DNA of 64,000 nucleotides from Proteus terrae subsp. cibarius (GTDB lineage: Bacteria > Pseudomonadota > Gammaproteobacteria > Enterobacterales > Enterobacteriaceae). Where the stretch lies: positions 1,488,001 to 1,552,000 of the forward strand of contig NZ_CP047349.1 in NCBI RefSeq assembly GCF_011045835.1, given 5' to 3'. Positions 1-8,703 of the stretch are shown one piece after another (the first letter of the stretch is position 1; the number at the start of each line of letters is the position of its first letter). Under the pieces are notes generated by a model, which ran no database searches, was not told the DNA's origin, and saw only the letters and a list, made by a program, of their open reading frames with translations. A program made the position numbers and the translations under genes.

Positions 1-1234
1 AATGGTTATTGCCAGATAAGATCAATGTGCCATCGCCTTGTTTGATTAATTTACCAGGCCCACTAATATCATTTTTCCATTCATCAAGTTTACCAAACTC
101 AGCGAAGTCAAATTCATTAGTTGTTTGATTAACAATAAAATGATTATAGAAATATGAAGGTCCATTATAGGCTTTAGGAAGATTAATTAATCCCCAGCTA
201 GAATCTGGATCATTTCCGTTTGAAGCCCAGCCAGCCAAAGAATTACTTGGGTAGGCTGTACTCGCTAAAATAGATCGCCTCTGCTCTTTGGTTAAATATG
301 CAAAACGTAAACGCAGTAAATTGCTGGCTGATCCGGGAATTTTATTGGGAGAAATTAGGGATGAAGTTTCAGGATCTTTTGTTCCATAATAACCCGCTTC
401 ATCGTTAGTAATTTCTTTTGACGGTGATAAGCAATTTTGATTTTTACATTGGTTAGCGACATTTTGGCGGACTTCTTTGGCAAGCTTAACAAAGGTACGG
501 GTTGTGTCATCATTGGCAAGCATCTGTGATAATAGATAATAATTTCCTATTCTCGATGCGATGGTATCTGTTGCAAAATGTGCTCCTACGATGACTCTAC
601 TTTCACCATATTCGATTGCTCGGGCAAATATTTCGCTACCTTTTTCAGGGAATAAAATGGATAGCACTGCAGCTTGTTTGTACCCGTTCCACGTATGGCC
701 ACTTGGATAAGAAGAGCCTGTTATACTGGTGTAGTTATCAAGATAATTACCTTCTTTATCAATAACCTGATAAGGCCGACCACGTGAAAAAAGTTCTTTT
801 AAGATAAAATCTATCGAGCGTGCTCTTTTTTTGTTTGGATCATAAGCATATGTACCTGTGTTATGTAATATGTTCAGATCTTGGTAAGCTTGAATATCGT
901 TAAAATTGATCGACTTGGCGTTGTTGCCAAATAAAATATTGGCATAGGTATTAAAAACATAAGAATGATCCTGTGACTTATCAGCTTCGGCGAGTTCCCT
1001 CCGTTCACCAGTGATAGCTTGATAATTATTGCTTATTATTCTATCTAGTTCGGCTGTTTTTGACTCTTTTTCAGGGGGAGCTGTGATAACACCAGTTTTG
1101 ATCTCTTCTAGCCAATTATTACGTTGGTCTATAATACGTTGTTTGGTTTGTAAAATATCTGTTTCAGACCATGATGAATTCGAAAAAAGTAAAAAAAAGA
1201 AGCTTAACGAGGTAGGTATTACAATGTTTTTCAT
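1..1234 (-). CDS. Secreted class A acid phosphatase (PAP2) fused to an autotransporter passenger, 3' end off the window
   Basis: The visible 411 residues start with a signal peptide (1-23, cleavage near SWS/ET). A PAP2/class A non-specific acid phosphatase domain follows, with all three active-site motifs intact: K146-x6-R153-P154, GSSYPSGHT (173-181) and S212-R213-x5-H219-x3-D223. After the catalytic domain (~residues 390-410) the protein reads GPGKLIKQGDGTLILSGNN, the signature of the passenger-associated transport repeat found in type V autotransporters. The frame runs off the left edge, so a beta-barrel is expected but not seen. Ordinary PhoN-type phosphatases are ~250 residues and end after the domain. 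The product is therefore probably a phosphatase displayed on the cell surface or released. The start is the ATG at 1234, 13 nt after GGAGGA; an in-frame ATG at 1246 sits too close to that site. Domain call is firm; surface display is inferred. Confidence 0.85.
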   Translation of the reverse strand, partial: MKNIVIPTSLSFFFLLFSNSSWSETDILQTKQRIIDQRNNWLEEIKTGVITAPPEKESKTAELDRIISNNYQAITGERRELAEADKSQDHSYVFNTYANILFGNNAKSINFNDIQAYQDLNILHNTGTYAYDPNKKRARSIDFILKELFSRGRPYQVIDKEGNYLDNYTSITGSSYPSGHTWNGYKQAAVLSILFPEKGSEIFARAIEYGESRVIVGAHFATDTIASRIGNYYLLSQMLANDDTTRTFVKLAKEVRQNVANQCKNQNCLSPSKEITNDEAGYYGTKDPETSSLISPNKIPGSASNLLRLRFAYLTKEQRRSILASTAYPSNSLAGWASNGNDPDSSWGLINLPKAYNGPSYFYNHFIVNQTTNEFDFAEFGKLDEWKNDISGPGKLIKQGDGTLILSGNNH

Positions 1235-1541
1235 AAAATAAGCCATATCCTCCAAAAAATTTGGAGTTAATTTATATTATTTATGTTTAGTTTTTATGAC
1301 AGGAGTTATTATATTAAGAGGTGGATTTAAAGTGGGTTTTAATTTATTCAATAAGAATATCTTGATGGTTTTCTACTAGCAACATACGACTATCTTAATA
1401 TGATTAGATTAATTTAGGGATGAAATGTTGGCATGTTCTATATATTTAAAATAAAAATTAGACCATGCCAATCATTTAATTTATACCTAACTCAATAAAA
1501 GAAGATTAGCTAGTCTTTTATCCAGTTATCTTTTAAAATAC

Positions 1542-1597
1542 TTCATTTATTCATTTATTCATTTATTCATTTATTCATTTATTCATTTATTCATTTA
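1542..1597. repeat. Octanucleotide tandem repeat, 7 perfect copies of TTCATTTA
   Basis: Seven uninterrupted 8-bp units end 2 bp before the stop codon of the decarboxylase gene. They lie ~300 bp upstream of the phosphatase-autotransporter start, in its direction of transcription. The unit length is not a multiple of three and the array is non-coding. Copy number should be slippage-prone, and any effect would be on transcription or mRNA ends, not on a reading frame. Confidence 0.95.
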
Positions 1598-1599
1598 TT

Positions 1600-3249
1600 T
1601 TAGAATGAATATAACGAACTTTTAGACTCTTTTAATTTTTGTGCTAATTCAGAAGCTTCATATCGTTCTGTTACTATTTCGATATAAGAGGCATTCTCTG
1701 CGGTTCCAGCGAATTCAAGTGCTTTATTTAATTCATCTATTGTTGTGACTTTTTCACAATGCCAATCTCTTGCACCAAAAGCTTTAGGTAACTGATGATA
1801 ATTCCATTGAGTAAGGTCGTTATAATAAGCTTCGGGGTAATCACATAATAATCGTTCAATTAAGTAACCATCGTTATTTAAAACAAGGATGATTGGTTTT
1901 AATCCAAAACGAATAAATTGGCTAATCTCTTGTACGGTTAATTGATGTGAGCCTTCACCTGTAATTAAAATAACTCGTTTGTTAGGTGCTGCAAGTGCAG
2001 CACCAAATGATGCCGGTGTTGCCCAACCAATAGAGCCCCATAATGTTTGATTATGGAACTGTGCACCATCTGGTAACAGGGCAAAACCTAATCCCATTGA
2101 TGATGTACCTGTTTCAGCAATAATAATATCGTTAGGCTTAAAGAACTTTTCTAAATGAGGATAGAGATACTGAGCAGTAATTTTACCATTATCAGATAAC
2201 ACCGCTTTACCTAATCCTTTGGCTTTTATCTGATGATAGATTTTATTCGGTAACCTTTCAGTCAGTGCTGAGAGTACGTCTTCCATATAAATCGATGAGT
2301 AGATAACGGAATCGATTTCAACATATTCTGGCATGATGCTGATAAATTGTTCTGATTTAATATTGGCAGTAAAACTTCCTGTATTAAAATCAGTCATCAT
2401 TGCACCAATTCCTAATACGTAATCACTATTTTCTACAAATTCTCTGACTTCAGGTGTCATTAATTTGCCATCATACATACCAATATATTGGGGATGAGAT
2501 TCACTTAAAATACTTTTATCCATAAACATAGTGGCATAAGGTAAGCCGGTTTTATTAATAAAAGACTGAACATTATCTGATAACCCTAAACGCGAGGATA
2601 AAATACCTGGTAATACGCAGATATTATTGCTGTGTGTAAGCTTTTCAGTAATGAGTGATACCACTTTTTCTAGTATTTCTTGATCACTTATTGGTTTTTT
2701 CGGTGTGGTAACAGGTGAATGTTCTATCACTTGCATAGTGGCATAATCAGAAGGTAAGCCAATATAAACGGGACGACGCTCTTTTAATGCAGTCGCAATT
2801 AAGCGTTCCATTTCTGTAATACAATTTTTAGGTGTTAATATTGTGTGAGCACAAGCAAGACGTTGGCCTAATTGATAAAAAATATCAAAATCACCATTAC
2901 CTAATGTGTGATGAACCAGACGCTTACTTTTTTGTACACCACTTGCTGGCATACCAACTAAATGAAAAATAGGTAAGTTTTCTGCATAAGAGCCAGCAAT
3001 AGCATTAATCGCACTTAATTCACCAACACCAAAGGTTGTTGATAATGCAGCCATACCTTTAATACGGGCATAACCATCAGCAGCGTAAGCTGCATTTAAT
3101 TCGTTGCAGTTACCAATCCAACGCATATGGCTGCTATTGCAAATAGTGTCTTCTATAGGAAAGGCATAATCGCCGGCAACACCAAAAACATCACTTATTC
3201 CTAAGTCATATAAGCGGTTTAACATATATTCAACGACAGTCTTATTCAT
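1600..3249 (-). CDS. ipdC: Thiamine-diphosphate 2-oxo acid decarboxylase (indolepyruvate/phenylpyruvate decarboxylase family)
   Basis: At 549 residues it has the length and layout of the pyruvate/indolepyruvate decarboxylase family: N-terminal PYR domain, central domain, C-terminal PP domain. Visible motifs are the catalytic Glu in NELNAAYAADGYAR (~49-62), the HH pair in VHHTLGNGDF (~113-122) that handles the carbanion intermediate, and the diphosphate/Mg motif GEGSHQLTVQEISQF...NNDGY near 430-465. Such enzymes convert aromatic or branched 2-oxo acids to aldehydes, in IpdC as a step towards indole-3-acetate. Substrate cannot be read from the sequence; phenylpyruvate, indolepyruvate and branched-chain oxo acids are all possible. 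It is transcribed divergently from a LysR regulator across ~150 bp, suggesting that the regulator controls it. The ipdC symbol is by family resemblance. Confidence 0.85.
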   Translation of the reverse strand: MNKTVVEYMLNRLYDLGISDVFGVAGDYAFPIEDTICNSSHMRWIGNCNELNAAYAADGYARIKGMAALSTTFGVGELSAINAIAGSYAENLPIFHLVGMPASGVQKSKRLVHHTLGNGDFDIFYQLGQRLACAHTILTPKNCITEMERLIATALKERRPVYIGLPSDYATMQVIEHSPVTTPKKPISDQEILEKVVSLITEKLTHSNNICVLPGILSSRLGLSDNVQSFINKTGLPYATMFMDKSILSESHPQYIGMYDGKLMTPEVREFVENSDYVLGIGAMMTDFNTGSFTANIKSEQFISIMPEYVEIDSVIYSSIYMEDVLSALTERLPNKIYHQIKAKGLGKAVLSDNGKITAQYLYPHLEKFFKPNDIIIAETGTSSMGLGFALLPDGAQFHNQTLWGSIGWATPASFGAALAAPNKRVILITGEGSHQLTVQEISQFIRFGLKPIILVLNNDGYLIERLLCDYPEAYYNDLTQWNYHQLPKAFGARDWHCEKVTTIDELNKALEFAGTAENASYIEIVTERYEASELAQKLKESKSSLYSF

Positions 3250-3327
3250 ATTACCTCCAGAAAATCAGAATAATAGTCTGTAAAAACAGAAGAATGCTTT
3301 TACATTATGCTTAATGTTTTATCGCGG

Positions 3328-3341
3328 ATATCATTTGATAT
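3328..3341. promoter_or_regulatory. 14-bp palindrome in the decarboxylase/LysR divergent promoter region
   Basis: ATATCATTTGATAT is a perfect inverted repeat midway between two divergent start codons. LysR-type regulators usually bind such A/T-rich dyads in the shared intergenic region, so this is a candidate box for the neighbouring LysR protein. No binding data can be inferred beyond position and symmetry. Confidence 0.45.
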
Positions 3342-3397
3342 GAAATGGTTTATTATCATTGAGGGTATAACTAAATGTAATAAGGTGAGCGTTGCTA

Positions 3398-4285
3398 ATG
3401 GATATTCGCACATTGCGCTATTTTGTTGAGGTTGTTCAATTAAATGGTTTTAGCCGAGCCGCTGATGCACTATTTATCACTCAACCTGCGATTAGTCGTA
3501 GTATTAAAAAATTAGAAGATGAGTTAGGTGTAACTTTATTACTGAGAGAAGTTGATGGTGTCAGGCTAACGGATGATGGTGCAATACTATTTGAACATGC
3601 AAAACAGATACTTGCGCAATTTAATAATATGAATAAAGCATTACAGGATAAGTCTGGGCCATTAACAGGGGTATTAAATGTTGGATTACCTCCTGTAATA
3701 GCCTCGACTTATTTTGCTGATATTATTATGGCATTTAGTTCTCTTCATCCTCAGGTTGAACTAAAAATATTTGAACTAGGCACCAAGCAAATGGCCGATG
3801 CCATGAGAGAAGGAAGAGTTGAAACAGCCGCGGTCGTATTGCCTTTTAATGAAGATACTTTTGAATTAATACCTTTTTCAGAAGACCACTTAATGTTATT
3901 AATGTCGCCATCCCATCCTTTGGCTATAAAAAAGGAAGTTCATTTTAAAGAGTTGATTAATGAGCCTTTTATTTTCTTTTCTGAAGATTTTCGTATTAAT
4001 GATTTAATTTATAGTGCTTGTGGTATTTACAATACAATGCCTATTATTGCGGGGCGTAGCAATCATTTAGATTTAATTATTGCAATGGTAAAAGCGGGTG
4101 TGGGAATAACGCTTTTACCTAACAGCATGTGTAATAAAAACCCTATTGATGATTTGGTTGTTGTTCCAGTGGTCGAGCCAATATTGTCATATCAAATAGC
4201 ACTAGCGAATAATAAAAATAACTATAAAAGCCGCAGTTGCCAAGCATGGGAACAGTTAGCAAGAAAAAAGCTAATAATAGAATAA
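3398..4285 (+). CDS. LysR-family transcriptional regulator
   Basis: This is a 295-residue LysR-type regulator. The N-terminal winged helix-turn-helix is classical (MDIRTLRYFVEVVQLNGFSR, then AADALFITQPAISRSIKKLE). The C-terminal two-lobed effector domain starts near residue 90. I chose the ATG at 3398 because AAGGTGA lies 9 nt upstream; the TTG at 3392 would leave only 3 nt. It is divergent from the 2-oxo acid decarboxylase gene, and LysR proteins most often control the adjacent divergent gene, so a role in switching on aromatic or branched-chain oxo-acid decarboxylation is likely. The effector is unknown. It does not look like TyrR or any named enterobacterial LysR that I can identify with certainty. 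Confidence 0.9.
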   Translation: MDIRTLRYFVEVVQLNGFSRAADALFITQPAISRSIKKLEDELGVTLLLREVDGVRLTDDGAILFEHAKQILAQFNNMNKALQDKSGPLTGVLNVGLPPVIASTYFADIIMAFSSLHPQVELKIFELGTKQMADAMREGRVETAAVVLPFNEDTFELIPFSEDHLMLLMSPSHPLAIKKEVHFKELINEPFIFFSEDFRINDLIYSACGIYNTMPIIAGRSNHLDLIIAMVKAGVGITLLPNSMCNKNPIDDLVVVPVVEPILSYQIALANNKNNYKSRSCQAWEQLARKKLIIE

Positions 4286-4515
4286 AACATTAAAATGGAG
4301 CTTATTTATATTCTATTTAAGAAATAAATATCAAAATTATCTTTAAATAATAAAATGATTAAAAATAAATAAATGTTATTTTTTAAGAAACGCGGATAGA
4401 TGTATAAAAGCAGTTACATAAATGATAAGTTTATATTTTGCACGTAGTCCTACGAGTAATAATAAAACGGGCAAATAAAAGAGTAATCAGACAAGACAGG
4501 AATAGGATAGGGAAA

Positions 4516-6276
4516 ATGAATGAGAATAATAGTTCTGTAAATCAACATTTTATTCGCAAACTTGAAGGTATTGTTGGTAAAAAACAGGTATTAACACAAG
4601 CACATAAAACAGAACGTTATCGTAAAGGTTTTCGTTCAGGACAAGGTAAGGCATTAGCTGTTGTCTTTCCCGCTAATTTATTAGAACAATGGCGAGTTTT
4701 TAAAACCTGTGTTGAAGCCGATAAAATTATTATTATGCAAGCGGCGAATACTGGATTAACAGAAGGCTCGACACCTAATGGTGATGATTATGATAGAGAT
4801 ATCGTAATTATTAGTACATTACGTCAAGATAAAATACAGGTTCTCTCAGAGCATAACCAAGTTATCGCTTTTCCTGGCAGTACGTTATGGCATTTAGAGA
4901 AGGTGTTAAAGCCATTAGGGCGTGAGCCTCATTCTGTTATTGGATCATCTTGTATTGGTGCGTCGGTAATAGGGGGAATTTGTAATAACTCGGGTGGTGC
5001 TTTAGTTCGCCGCGGACCTGCATATACCGAATTATCACTTTATGCTCGTGTCAATGAAAAAGGGGAAGCTGAATTAGTTAACCATTTAGGTATTGATTTA
5101 GGTGAAACGCCAGAAGAAATATTAACTAATTTAGATAATCGTCATTATCATGAGAAACAGATACAAACGACAGAAAAATTAGCTTCTGACCATGAATATC
5201 ATGAGCGTATACGCGATATCGATGCTAATACACCATCTCGTTTTAATAATGACGAACGTCGTTTATTTGAAGCCGCCGGGAGCGCAGGAAAATTATCTGT
5301 ATTTGCCGTGAGATTAGATACTTTCCCAGCAGATCATCGCACTCAGGTTTTTTATATTGGTACGAATAATCCGGACGAGCTTGAAGATATTCGTCGTCAT
5401 ATTTTAAGTCATTTTAAAAAGCTACCTGTTGCTGGGGAATATATGCACAGAAGCTATTATAAAATGGCTGAAGTGTATGGAAAAGATACGTTTTTGGTGA
5501 TTGATAAATTAGGCACAGATAAAATGCCAATATTATTTGCCGTAAAAGGGCGAGTAGATGCGGTATTAAATAAAGTGCCTTTCTTACCTAAAAACTTGGT
5601 AGATAGAACCATGCAATTTATGAGCAAACTATGGCCTGCTCATTTACCAGAGCGTATGACAGATTTTCGTGACAAATATGAACATCATCTTATGTTAAGA
5701 ATGGCTGATGATGGGATTGATGAAGCTGCGACTTATTTAAAAGAATACTTTAAATCAGCATCAGGCGATTATTTTGAATGTACTGAAGAAGAGGGAAATA
5801 AAGCCTTCTTGCATCGTTTTGCCGCCGCAGGTGCTGCTGTCCGTTATCATGCCGTTCATGTTAATGACGTAGAAGATGTGTTGCCATTAGATATTGCATT
5901 GCGTCGTAATGACAGAGATTGGTTTGAAAAATTACCACCCGAAATAGAGAGTAAATTACTTTATAAACTCTATTGTGGGCATTTTATGTGTCACGTTATG
6001 CACCAAGATTACATTATTAAAAAAGGTGTTGATGCGAAGGCATTAAAAGCAGAAATGTTGGCGTTATTAGATCAACGTGGAGCAGAATATCCCGCAGAGC
6101 ATAACGTGGGTCATATGTATTATGCTAAGCCTCAATTAAAAGCATTCTATAAACATAACGACCCAACCAATAGCATGAACCCGGGTATTGGTAAAACCTC
6201 AAAATTAAAATATTGGGGAGATGAGTGTGGTTGTGGACACGCTCATAGTGAGGCTAATACAGAGAATAAAGAATAA
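4516..6276 (+). CDS. dld: Quinone-dependent D-lactate dehydrogenase
   Basis: This is an FAD-dependent respiratory D-lactate dehydrogenase, a peripheral inner-membrane enzyme that oxidises D-lactate to pyruvate and passes electrons to quinone. The 586 residues match the E. coli enzyme closely in length (571). The N-terminal FAD-binding region includes ANTGLTEGSTPNGDDYDRD, and GSSCIGASVIGGICNNSGG is a flavin-contacting loop. The C-terminal membrane-binding and cap domain ends in a histidine/cysteine-rich tail (GDECGCGHAHSE). The frame is open upstream to 4438, but the ATG at 4516, preceded by a GGATAGGG-like site and aligning with the family N-terminus, is the natural start. A bidirectional terminator follows. 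Monocistronic. Confidence 0.95.
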   Translation: MNENNSSVNQHFIRKLEGIVGKKQVLTQAHKTERYRKGFRSGQGKALAVVFPANLLEQWRVFKTCVEADKIIIMQAANTGLTEGSTPNGDDYDRDIVIISTLRQDKIQVLSEHNQVIAFPGSTLWHLEKVLKPLGREPHSVIGSSCIGASVIGGICNNSGGALVRRGPAYTELSLYARVNEKGEAELVNHLGIDLGETPEEILTNLDNRHYHEKQIQTTEKLASDHEYHERIRDIDANTPSRFNNDERRLFEAAGSAGKLSVFAVRLDTFPADHRTQVFYIGTNNPDELEDIRRHILSHFKKLPVAGEYMHRSYYKMAEVYGKDTFLVIDKLGTDKMPILFAVKGRVDAVLNKVPFLPKNLVDRTMQFMSKLWPAHLPERMTDFRDKYEHHLMLRMADDGIDEAATYLKEYFKSASGDYFECTEEEGNKAFLHRFAAAGAAVRYHAVHVNDVEDVLPLDIALRRNDRDWFEKLPPEIESKLLYKLYCGHFMCHVMHQDYIIKKGVDAKALKAEMLALLDQRGAEYPAEHNVGHMYYAKPQLKAFYKHNDPTNSMNPGIGKTSKLKYWGDECGCGHAHSEANTENKE

Positions 6277-6308
6277 TAGTTTTATATTGAGCTTATTTAA
6301 GCAACAAG

Positions 6309-6340
6309 AAAGGCAGGATAAAACCTGCCTTTATTTTATC
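6309..6340. terminator. Bidirectional terminator between dld and sbcB
   Basis: AAAGGCAGG pairs with CCTGCCTTT around a 6-nt loop and is followed by a T-rich tract. The A-rich left flank can serve the converging sbcB transcript. Confidence 0.85.
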
Positions 6341-6342
6341 AA

Positions 6343-7773
6343 TTAACTCGCAATCTCTTGAGCATATAAATAAAGCTCTTGTAGCTGTTTTAATTTTTCC
6401 TCGTTATCAGCGTGTTCTTCAGCTAATAACTGAATAGTATTAATATATTCGGTTAGTTTTTCTGGCGTTAACATCTCTTTTCTATGAGCCAACCAACGTT
6501 GTTGTTCATCATAATCAAGTGTTGAAGGATAATTTCTTGCACGATAACGGAAAAATAGAGGTTCCATTCTCGCATCTTCAAACGTTAAATCTAAAGCTGG
6601 TAAATTCTGTGGTTGTGTTGAGCGAATAATCTCCATTGCACTACGATCATTTTCACTGAAAAAACCATTATAAATCTGTGAGTCAACATTATCGGATACA
6701 GCAAAAGGTGTTTGTTGTGCAAATATTTCCACGACTTTATTGCGTATATCAGGATGAGAAAACAAGATCGCTTGGTTTTTTAAACAGGCATCAATATCTA
6801 AACCAATTCTATCTGCATCTTGCTGTCTTAATGTATTTTGCGGTGCGACAATTGGGCATTTATTAATATGTAACAATTTAATTGGAACAGGTGGCTCATC
6901 AGCTGATAATTCACTACGTGGTGTATATAAGCGCTCACGTAATTGGTCTGAGTCGAGGGTTAATAGAGGAGATATATCTGCGGCTAAGTCACACACAATA
7001 ACTGCATTACGATTATCAGGATGCCACGCTAATGGGGCAACAAGACTTAAATTAGAACGTGCGGCACCAAACATACCTGAAACATGCACAATCGGTGTCA
7101 TTGCTGGAATATCAATGAGTGCCTGAACTTTACGTTTATCACGTAAATTAAAAAAATAATCAAACATACGCGGTTGCGCTTGTTTTAATTTTTTTGCCAT
7201 CGCAATGGTGGCATAAACATCAGACATTGCATCATGGGCATTTTCATGAGAAATACCATTGGCTTTAGTTAATAACTCTAAACGAAAACTTGGAAAACCG
7301 TCTTCATTTTCAGACCAAATAATACCTTCAGGGCGCAATGCATAACAGGCACGTAAAACATCAAGTAAATCCCAACGCGAATTTCCTTTTTGCCAGCTAT
7401 AAGCATAAGGATCATAAAAATTGCGATAAAGAATATTACGAGTAACTTCATCATCAAAACGAAGGTTGTTATAACCCATAATACAACTATTAGGTTGGCT
7501 AAACGCTTGATGGATCTGGCGAGTAAACTCTGCTTCAACCAACCCATTTTTTGCCGCAACTTGTGGTGTTATTCCCGTGATCATCACGGCTTCTGGATGA
7601 GGTAGATAATCATCATTAGGTTTGCAATAAATAACGAGAGGATCTTCAATAATATTGAAATCCATATCAGTTCTTATACCTGCAAATTGAGCTGGGCGAT
7701 CTAGGGCAGGATTAGTGCCGAAGGTTTCGTAGTCATGGATGTAAAATGTGGGCGTTTTCGCTGAATTAGACAA
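6343..7773 (-). CDS. sbcB: Exodeoxyribonuclease I
   Basis: This 3'-5' single-strand DNA exonuclease acts in recombination and mismatch repair. Its 476 residues match E. coli ExoI (475). The DEDD exonuclease domain opens with the ExoI motif around FYIHDYETFG (residues 11-20; catalytic D and E). The second motif is GYNNLRFDDEVTRN and the third is ISHENAHDAMSDVYAT, with catalytic His and Asp. The SH3-like and C-terminal helical domains, which bind ssDNA and SSB, complete the protein. In E. coli sbcB is next to yeeX/tmaR; here a FosA-type gene and a sugar transporter gene lie between the two. Confidence 0.97.
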   Translation of the reverse strand: MSNSAKTPTFYIHDYETFGTNPALDRPAQFAGIRTDMDFNIIEDPLVIYCKPNDDYLPHPEAVMITGITPQVAAKNGLVEAEFTRQIHQAFSQPNSCIMGYNNLRFDDEVTRNILYRNFYDPYAYSWQKGNSRWDLLDVLRACYALRPEGIIWSENEDGFPSFRLELLTKANGISHENAHDAMSDVYATIAMAKKLKQAQPRMFDYFFNLRDKRKVQALIDIPAMTPIVHVSGMFGAARSNLSLVAPLAWHPDNRNAVIVCDLAADISPLLTLDSDQLRERLYTPRSELSADEPPVPIKLLHINKCPIVAPQNTLRQQDADRIGLDIDACLKNQAILFSHPDIRNKVVEIFAQQTPFAVSDNVDSQIYNGFFSENDRSAMEIIRSTQPQNLPALDLTFEDARMEPLFFRYRARNYPSTLDYDEQQRWLAHRKEMLTPEKLTEYINTIQLLAEEHADNEEKLKQLQELYLYAQEIAS

Positions 7774-8039
7774 GGTTTCCTACCGTAAATTTATTGATGA
7801 TTTTTTAAATCATTACTCAATGAGTTGTATTGGGCTTAATTAAGACCATGGTAAACCATAATGCGGTAAACGTGAAATGTCGGATCAAATCACACTTATG
7901 TAGTGTTTAATATAGGGTGTCACAGTAAGGATAAGTAGGAGCGTACCACCACCAATATTGATCTTTTGGATGACAATAGAATAAAACTGCAACATGCATA
8001 TCTATCGTATTATTTTAGCTATTCATCTTTATCGTCTTT
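7774..8039. other. Intergenic region between sbcB and fosA
   Basis: About 270 bp upstream of sbcB. It should hold the sbcB promoter. I see no convincing ORF, operator or RNA gene in it. Confidence 0.5.
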
Positions 8040-8450
8040 TTATTTGTTGAAAAATTGCATACCTGAATAAGGATGCTGGCGACAAGCTTCTAAGCGACTT
8101 TTTAAATCACCCACATGGACTTCAAGTTTATGATGGTCAGGATCGTAAAAATAGAATGAATCACCTTCACTTTTATTTTCTTTCCATGCAGTAATGCCAT
8201 GGGATAAAAGATGCTGTTTAAAGGTTTCAAAATTATTTGCAGATAAACTGAAAGCATAATGGGTGTAATCACTGTCTTCAGTAATATGGCGTTTATCGTG
8301 AGATAAACATAGCCATAAAGAACCCAGTTGTAGGTAAGCGCCGTTATCCCATAAAGCAAGGGGCTTAAAACCTAATATTTCAGTATAAAAGGCAAAGCTT
8401 TTATTCACATTATTGACGGCGAGGGTTAAGTGGTTTAAGTCAGTTAGCAT
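8040..8450 (-). CDS. fosA: FosA-family fosfomycin resistance glutathione transferase
   Basis: This small metalloenzyme of the vicinal-oxygen-chelate superfamily opens the epoxide of fosfomycin with glutathione. The 136 residues match chromosomal FosA proteins. Metal ligands are visible: H7 in LNHLTLAV, the His in SDYTHYAF (~66) and the Glu in KLEVHVG (~112). The loop [19 protein letters not shown] (~92-110) is the FosA fosfomycin/K+ site, which distinguishes it from glyoxalase I and from thiol-different FosB. All key residues are present, so activity is expected; its contribution to resistance depends on expression. It is a single gene between sbcB and a sugar symporter, with no insertion sequence nearby, so it looks intrinsic and not recently acquired. 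Confidence 0.92.
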   Translation of the reverse strand: MLTDLNHLTLAVNNVNKSFAFYTEILGFKPLALWDNGAYLQLGSLWLCLSHDKRHITEDSDYTHYAFSLSANNFETFKQHLLSHGITAWKENKSEGDSFYFYDPDHHKLEVHVGDLKSRLEACRQHPYSGMQFFNK

Positions 8451-8591
8451 GTCTTTAAGAGTGTTATGAAAGATACAGCTATTTTAGCAAAGGAAACTAA
8501 AGAAAATGGATTATATGATACCTATTTGTGCGTTTTACTGTGAATAACGGTAATAAAAGATAAAGTGGATCTAGAACACATAGTTTAATTT

Positions 8592-8666
8592 GTTAATGTT
8601 AACTTATGTGCTTTATATCACATTAAGGAGATATAATTGTTTGTTAACTTAAAAGTTAACGTTAAC
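8592..8666 (+). promoter_or_regulatory. Sugar-symporter promoter: two LacI-type operators and a CRP-like site
   Basis: GTTAACGTTAAC (8655-8666) is a perfect 12-bp palindrome with a central CG, the hallmark of LacI/GalR operators. GTTAATGTTAAC (8592-8603) is a near copy 63 bp upstream, and another GTTAAC lies at 8643-8648. Between the operators TGTGC-TTTATA-TCACA (8607-8622) fits the CRP consensus TGTGA-N6-TCACA. A TATAAT lies at 8632-8637. The layout suggests catabolite-activated, LacI-repressed (looped) transcription of the downstream gene. The repressor gene is not in the window. Confidence 0.6.
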
Positions 8667-8703
8667 ATTCTGAGGTGGAATGACTTTATAAGGCACTAAA
8701 ACA

